Source: Flavobacteriaceae bacterium UBA1682 (GTDB taxonomy: Bacteria > Bacteroidota > Bacteroidia > Flavobacteriales > Flavobacteriaceae). Taken from it: a DNA stretch of 57,073 bases. Each line of letters begins with the position of its first letter. Positions within the stretch are counted from its first letter, which is position 1. Made by a program: the position numbers and the translations under genes. Location: the NCBI GenBank assembly GCA_002320285.1, contig DCKE01000005.1:35547-92619 (forward strand), given 5' to 3'. Of this stretch, positions 52,998 to 57,073 are shown one piece after another. The notes under the pieces are model-generated. The model did no database searches. It saw only the letters and a list, made by a program, of their open reading frames with translations, and was not told the origin of the DNA.

Positions 52998-53363
52998 TTA
53001 TGAACAACCCAATTCCTTTTGCACTTATAGAAATGGAATTGGACAATAGTTTTATACCGCATGATCTCTAAACTAATTTTAAGATTAAAAAAGCCATTCT
53101 CCAATTTAACCAGCTTTTACAAATCATACTGAACTTTTAGTGAGAAAAATTATACTTTTCTTGTAAAATATAACTAAAAATAAGAATTAAATAAAAAAAA
53201 TACCTTTTAGCAATTGCAAACAATCCTGACAAAGCAACAAATCAAATCAAAAACAACGAATAACACACTAAAAACCAATTAGTTAGTTTAAAAAAGAACA
53301 TCAAGCCGTACGAATCTCAGAAATTTGTAGTGTTAACATAAATTTTTGATAATATAATTTAGT
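52998..53363. other. Gene-free AT-rich leader region
   Basis: About 365 bases without a credible gene on either strand. Several A-runs and T-runs are present, but I see no repeat or clear hairpin. It probably holds the upstream control region of the giant gene. Confidence 0.55.
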
Positions 53364-53371
53364 TATATTTG
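53364..53371 (+). promoter_or_regulatory. -7 box for the giant surface-protein gene
   Basis: TATATTTG, 30 bases before the ATG at 53402. A TTTG lies 15 bases upstream, closer than usual. Confidence 0.5.
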
Positions 53372-53401
53372 GGAAATAACACCCATTAAACTAAGTATAC
53401 T

Positions 53402-56400
53402 ATGAAACTTAAACTAACCACTCTTATTCTGGTATTCGCCGTGCTCTGTAGCTATTGGCTGTTTGCAGACCAGAAACTACAGACGCTACTGTTTGGTGAT
53501 GCTTTCGCTGAGTCCAACGCTGCGTCTAGTAAGAATCAAAGCTCGATGTCAGCACTTGCTGCAGGAGATATCTTTGTCGATGATTTCGAATCTGCTTCGG
53601 TTTGGAATTTCATCAATTCCACTACGAATAAATGGCATGTTGGAACTGCTGTACAAAATGGCGGAACCAAATCGCTGTATATCTCAGATGATAACGGCAC
53701 AACTAATGCTTACAGCGTTTCTAAATTAGGTGAAGATGTAAGTTTGGCAGTTAGTTCTGGTTTTTCAATTCCCGCAGCCACCAAAGACTATATCATCAGT
53801 TTTGACTGGCGCAGTGTTGGAGAAGGAAATGATTGGTTTGTCGGTGATGCGCTGACTGTTTGGTTAATTCCCGATAGTTATACTCCTCCTAAAAATCTTA
53901 GAATTACCCCAGCGAGTTCTGGTGGACTGTTATTAAAAGCAGATATGTATGGGCAAGCTACTTTTAAGAAAGAAATCATAAAAGCCGACTTGAGCAAATA
54001 TGCGGGCACCAAAATGAAACTCGTTTTTCAATGGGTTAACGATGAGTGGGGAGTTGGACCACCTCCTGCCGCTATTGACAACATACAGCTATACCAAAAG
54101 ACATGTCAAGAACCAAAAGACCTAAAAGTTAAAGATATTGAACTTGAAAAAGCCACGATAAACTGGACAGCACCAAATAGTACTGTTACCGATTACGACT
54201 TATTTATCGGAACAAATGCCAATTATCCGACTGGACAAACTGGCATTATTAAAGCCAATGGAGTAACCACACATACTTTTTTAAATTTGAAACCGAGCAC
54301 CTATTATTATGTTTGGTATCGTTCGGTATGTTCTACTTCAGATCAAAGTTACTGGGAAGGACCGGTTAAGTTCATGACCAAATGCGGTGTTTTTAAAGCC
54401 CCTTTTTACGAAACCTTTGATACGGATTCACCCAACGTAGAATGTTGGACTTTTGTTCAAAAAAACAGTGCTGATGAAACTTCCTTCGAAATATCTACTG
54501 GATACATGATGGAAGGTGATCGAGGATTAATGTTCAATAGTTACTACGCGAACACCGTTCACGATAGTTATGCCATAACCCCTACTTTTGATTTTGATGG
54601 GGGTTTATACAAATTGACTTATTATTATAAAACATCGCCATCTGGGGATAATGAATTTGAGGTTCTGTTATCAAATAGTGGCTTGGACACCAGCAAATTT
54701 ACGACGGTACTCAAAGCAAAACAAAAATATCAAAAATCAGAATACGTTAAAGAAACGATATTTATTCACGGCATTACTGGTAAAGTCAATATTGCCTGGC
54801 ACGTTAATTCTATCGGTGAAGCAACTTTTCATTTAGACAATGTAAGCTTAGAAAGTGTGGGGTGTACCGAACCCTTAAACACCGCTGTGTCGGATATTAA
54901 AACGAACAGCGCCCAATTTAATTGGGATGATACTATAGCTAAAGAGTGGGAATACGCCGTAGTAAATTCAAATAGTGGACAACCTACAGGGGCAGGTAGC
55001 AAAATAAATCAGACCACAGTTGTCGTTACCAAAGATAATTTAGGGAATTCACTAACCTCTGATACCCAATATGATTTTTATGTACGCGCTAAGTGTTTGG
55101 ATGGCACCATGGGACAATGGACAGGTCCCATAACATTTAAAACCGCATGTGATGCTAGAAATGTCCCGTATAAAGAAAGTTTTGATAATACCGGTGAAAG
55201 TGATTTAGACTGTTGGACTATTTTAGACATCAATAACGATGGTACTCCCTACGGAAACATCTGGCAACAATCAGAATGGACGGTCTATAAAGGCGATCGT
55301 TGTATGTATTACTCAGGCTCGTCTCCTGAAAATGATGACTGGTTGATTTCGCCGGGCTTCAATTTAAAAGGCGGACTATATGCCGTTACTTTTTATTATC
55401 AACTGGATCAGAATACTACGGGAAATCTGGAGGTCAAACTCTCTACATCCGGTATATCTCCAGCTTCCTTTACAAAAACCATAGGAGCAACGCTGACCTA
55501 TAAAGGTGCTTTTTACACCAAAAAAGTAGTTTATGTAGATGGGGTTAATGGGGTTGCAAACATTGGTTTTCACATGACAGGAACCAACGGTACTATTCAG
55601 ATCGATGAATTTAGCATCGAACAGGCTACTTGTCGTATCCCAGAAGATCTGACGATTACCAATATCGGTACTGCCAGTGTTGATTTAACTTGGACAGATC
55701 CATCCAGTACCAAATGGGAATACTATCTTGCGCCTGAAGATGGACTCAATACACCACCAGTTGGCTCGGGTACAAATGCGACAACAACTTCGATTAAAGC
55801 AACTCGAGTTAACGGTACTAATGTACCGCTAGAGCCCAATAAGGAATACAAAATTTTTGTACGTTCTTCATGTGGACCTGGCTTATACAGCGAATGGGTT
55901 GGTCCAGTAAAATTCAGAACAGAATGTTTGATCATGCCTATACCTTATCAAGAGGGATTTAATAGTGATTCTGAAACGCAATACTGCTGGAAAATTGTTG
56001 ATGGTAATAACGATAAACCGTGGTATGGAGGATTTGGAGAATGGTTTGCCGCCGATTATCAGGCTTATGAAGGAGATAAATCGATGTTTTTCACCAATAT
56101 GGATGCAACCAATGATGATTGGTTGATGTCTCCTCTTTTTAAATTCGATAAAAAGAAGATTTATCGCGTGACTTATATGCATCGTACAGAACCGGGGGTT
56201 AAATCGGAATTTGCCGTTAAGCTTTCCAATACGGGACGTGAACAAGCTAAATACACCAAGGTGTTGTTGGCAAACGCTACCTATGATAATGTTCCGTGGA
56301 AAAAACACAAGTTTTTACTTTCTGATATCGACGGTGATGTCAGTATTGCCTTTCACATATCAGATTTTAAGAATTGGGGATCGCGCACTTATATCGACGA

Positions 56401-57073
56401 TTTTAGAATCGAAGAAGTGACTACTTGTACAGAACCTTTAAAACAAGGTGCTGAAAACATCACTGGAACCGCTGCCGATATTTTCTGGGATAACGATTTT
56501 GGAACGACCAATTGGGAATATTACGTCAGAAAGAAAGCTTTCTTAATCGCACCGCCACTTACAGATGGTATTGCGACGAATAAGAATAAAGTCAATGTGA
56601 CCAAGGATTACTTTGGAGCAAATTTAGAGGGCAATACTTGGTATGAGTTTTATGTGCGCACCCTTTGTGGCGATACTTCAAAGACCGAGTGGACAGGACC
56701 GTATTATTTTAGAACGGCTTGTACGTATTTCACCTTACCGTATTGGGAAGGTTTTAATGGAGACGACAATTCCCTGCGATGCTGGTCCATGGTCAACGGC
56801 AACAGTGGAGCGAGTTTGTGGAAACAAGGAACGGCTAATTTGTTTGAAGGATCGCATTCGATGAATTTAACACAGTCTGGCACTGCTGCTTCTAACGACT
56901 GGTTTATCTCTCCGTTGTTTAAAAACCTCGATCCAACCAAGACTTATAGAGTTAAATTCAACTATAAAGGTACCGGTGCTGGAACCAACGAAATGGAAGT
57001 TTTGGCCTCGACAAAAACGACTGCATTAGCTGATTTTACGCAAGTCATTGCGCCAAAAATGAGTTATACCTCG
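53402..57073 (+). CDS. Giant secreted protein with alternating fibronectin III and MAM/cleaved-adhesin modules (partial, cut by right edge)
   Basis: One uninterrupted frame runs from ATG 53402 to the window end (1224 codons, no stop). A hydrophobic N-terminus (MKLKLTTLILVFAVLCSYWLF) is a signal or anchor. A first lectin-like module is followed by four cycles of about 255 residues. Each has a fibronectin III domain opening with Cys-x-x-P (starts near 54100, 54862, 55629, 56423) and a MAM/choice-of-anchor-J-like domain opening with Cys and PYxExF, with DCW, DDWLISP and F(H)xxD(x)F/I marks (near 54380, 55147, 55923, 56717). Such proteins are typical T9SS exports used in adhesion or polymer binding; the sorting tail would lie beyond the edge. 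Confidence 0.88.
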   Translation, partial: MKLKLTTLILVFAVLCSYWLFADQKLQTLLFGDAFAESNAASSKNQSSMSALAAGDIFVDDFESASVWNFINSTTNKWHVGTAVQNGGTKSLYISDDNGTTNAYSVSKLGEDVSLAVSSGFSIPAATKDYIISFDWRSVGEGNDWFVGDALTVWLIPDSYTPPKNLRITPASSGGLLLKADMYGQATFKKEIIKADLSKYAGTKMKLVFQWVNDEWGVGPPPAAIDNIQLYQKTCQEPKDLKVKDIELEKATINWTAPNSTVTDYDLFIGTNANYPTGQTGIIKANGVTTHTFLNLKPSTYYYVWYRSVCSTSDQSYWEGPVKFMTKCGVFKAPFYETFDTDSPNVECWTFVQKNSADETSFEISTGYMMEGDRGLMFNSYYANTVHDSYAITPTFDFDGGLYKLTYYYKTSPSGDNEFEVLLSNSGLDTSKFTTVLKAKQKYQKSEYVKETIFIHGITGKVNIAWHVNSIGEATFHLDNVSLESVGCTEPLNTAVSDIKTNSAQFNWDDTIAKEWEYAVVNSNSGQPTGAGSKINQTTVVVTKDNLGNSLTSDTQYDFYVRAKCLDGTMGQWTGPITFKTACDARNVPYKESFDNTGESDLDCWTILDINNDGTPYGNIWQQSEWTVYKGDRCMYYSGSSPENDDWLISPGFNLKGGLYAVTFYYQLDQNTTGNLEVKLSTSGISPASFTKTIGATLTYKGAFYTKKVVYVDGVNGVANIGFHMTGTNGTIQIDEFSIEQATCRIPEDLTITNIGTASVDLTWTDPSSTKWEYYLAPEDGLNTPPVGSGTNATTTSIKATRVNGTNVPLEPNKEYKIFVRSSCGPGLYSEWVGPVKFRTECLIMPIPYQEGFNSDSETQYCWKIVDGNNDKPWYGGFGEWFAADYQAYEGDKSMFFTNMDATNDDWLMSPLFKFDKKKIYRVTYMHRTEPGVKSEFAVKLSNTGREQAKYTKVLLANATYDNVPWKKHKFLLSDIDGDVSIAFHISDFKNWGSRTYIDDFRIEEVTTCTEPLKQGAENITGTAADIFWDNDFGTTNWEYYVRKKAFLIAPPLTDGIATNKNKVNVTKDYFGANLEGNTWYEFYVRTLCGDTSKTEWTGPYYFRTACTYFTLPYWEGFNGDDNSLRCWSMVNGNSGASLWKQGTANLFEGSHSMNLTQSGTAASNDWFISPLFKNLDPTKTYRVKFNYKGTGAGTNEMEVLASTKTTALADFTQVIAPKMSYTS

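Noticed and set aside
53463..53729. 88-residue plus-strand frame
   Set aside because: It is an out-of-frame shadow of the giant surface protein, whose frame is open from 53402 to the edge.
51705..57073. Recent mobile island at the right end
   Set aside because: No integrase, transposase, direct repeats or tRNA target visible, and base composition is similar to the neighbours by eye.

Overview
This window comes from a member of the Bacteroidota, very probably the Flavobacteriaceae. Support includes an alternative complex III (act) cluster fused to an aa3-type oxidase operon, the gliding lipoprotein GldD, proteins shaped for the type IX secretion system (T9SS), DUF3078, DUF3098 and KTSC-domain proteins, a PBP1C/alpha-2-macroglobulin pair, and many promoters of the TAnnTTTG type. 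The DNA is AT-rich and almost every gene is a chromosomal housekeeping gene. I see no tRNA, rRNA, insertion sequence, prophage, CRISPR array or plasmid gene.

Layout. 1-210 is an octanucleotide repeat array that runs off the left edge. 280-11555 (minus) is one respiratory operon, actABCDEF-ctaC-ctaD, encoding a quinol:cytochrome c oxidoreductase and its terminal oxidase. 11773-15124 holds a SPOR-domain protein and leuS. 15412-18757 is a plus-strand run ftsX, DUF3098 gene, uppP, truB and a YiiX-like cysteine peptidase (division, cell-wall lipid recycling, tRNA modification). 18987-22679 holds a J-domain/KTSC protein, a one-cysteine thioredoxin-like protein, a patatin, pyrH-frr and a guanidinium-exporter-like SMR protein. 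22872-27425 has a secreted SGNH/PKD protein, asnS and rpoN. 27579-32540 has a PAP2-like membrane protein, an outer-membrane barrel, a DUF3078 gene overlapping dxs, and tadA. 32568-40476 is a thioester alpha-2-macroglobulin followed by pbpC. 40507-45827 holds a small barrel protein, rng, a 30-residue COX24/mS38-like protein, an HU protein, mutY, ssb and gldD. A second octamer array follows at 45831-45926. 46022-50329 has a heavy-metal-associated lipoprotein, a gene remnant and a pair of M16 peptidases (one active, one lacking the zinc site). 50523-51175 is rplU-rpmA. The right end, 51705-57073, is accessory: a lipoprotein with three internal repeats, then a very large secreted protein of alternating fibronectin III and MAM/cleaved-adhesin modules that is cut by the window edge.

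The respiratory operon is the largest functional unit: quinol electrons pass through the ActB Fe-S clusters and the ActA/ActE hemes to the CuA/heme aa3 oxidase. No new defence or mobile system is evident. The least ordinary features are the two octamer arrays with a shared design, the apparent absence of gldE between ssb and gldD, the minimal J-domain/KTSC fusion, overlapping divergent dxs/tadA promoters, a 19-bp perfect inverted repeat after asnS, and the right-end surface-protein locus. Domain names rest on motifs read by eye; no database search was run.
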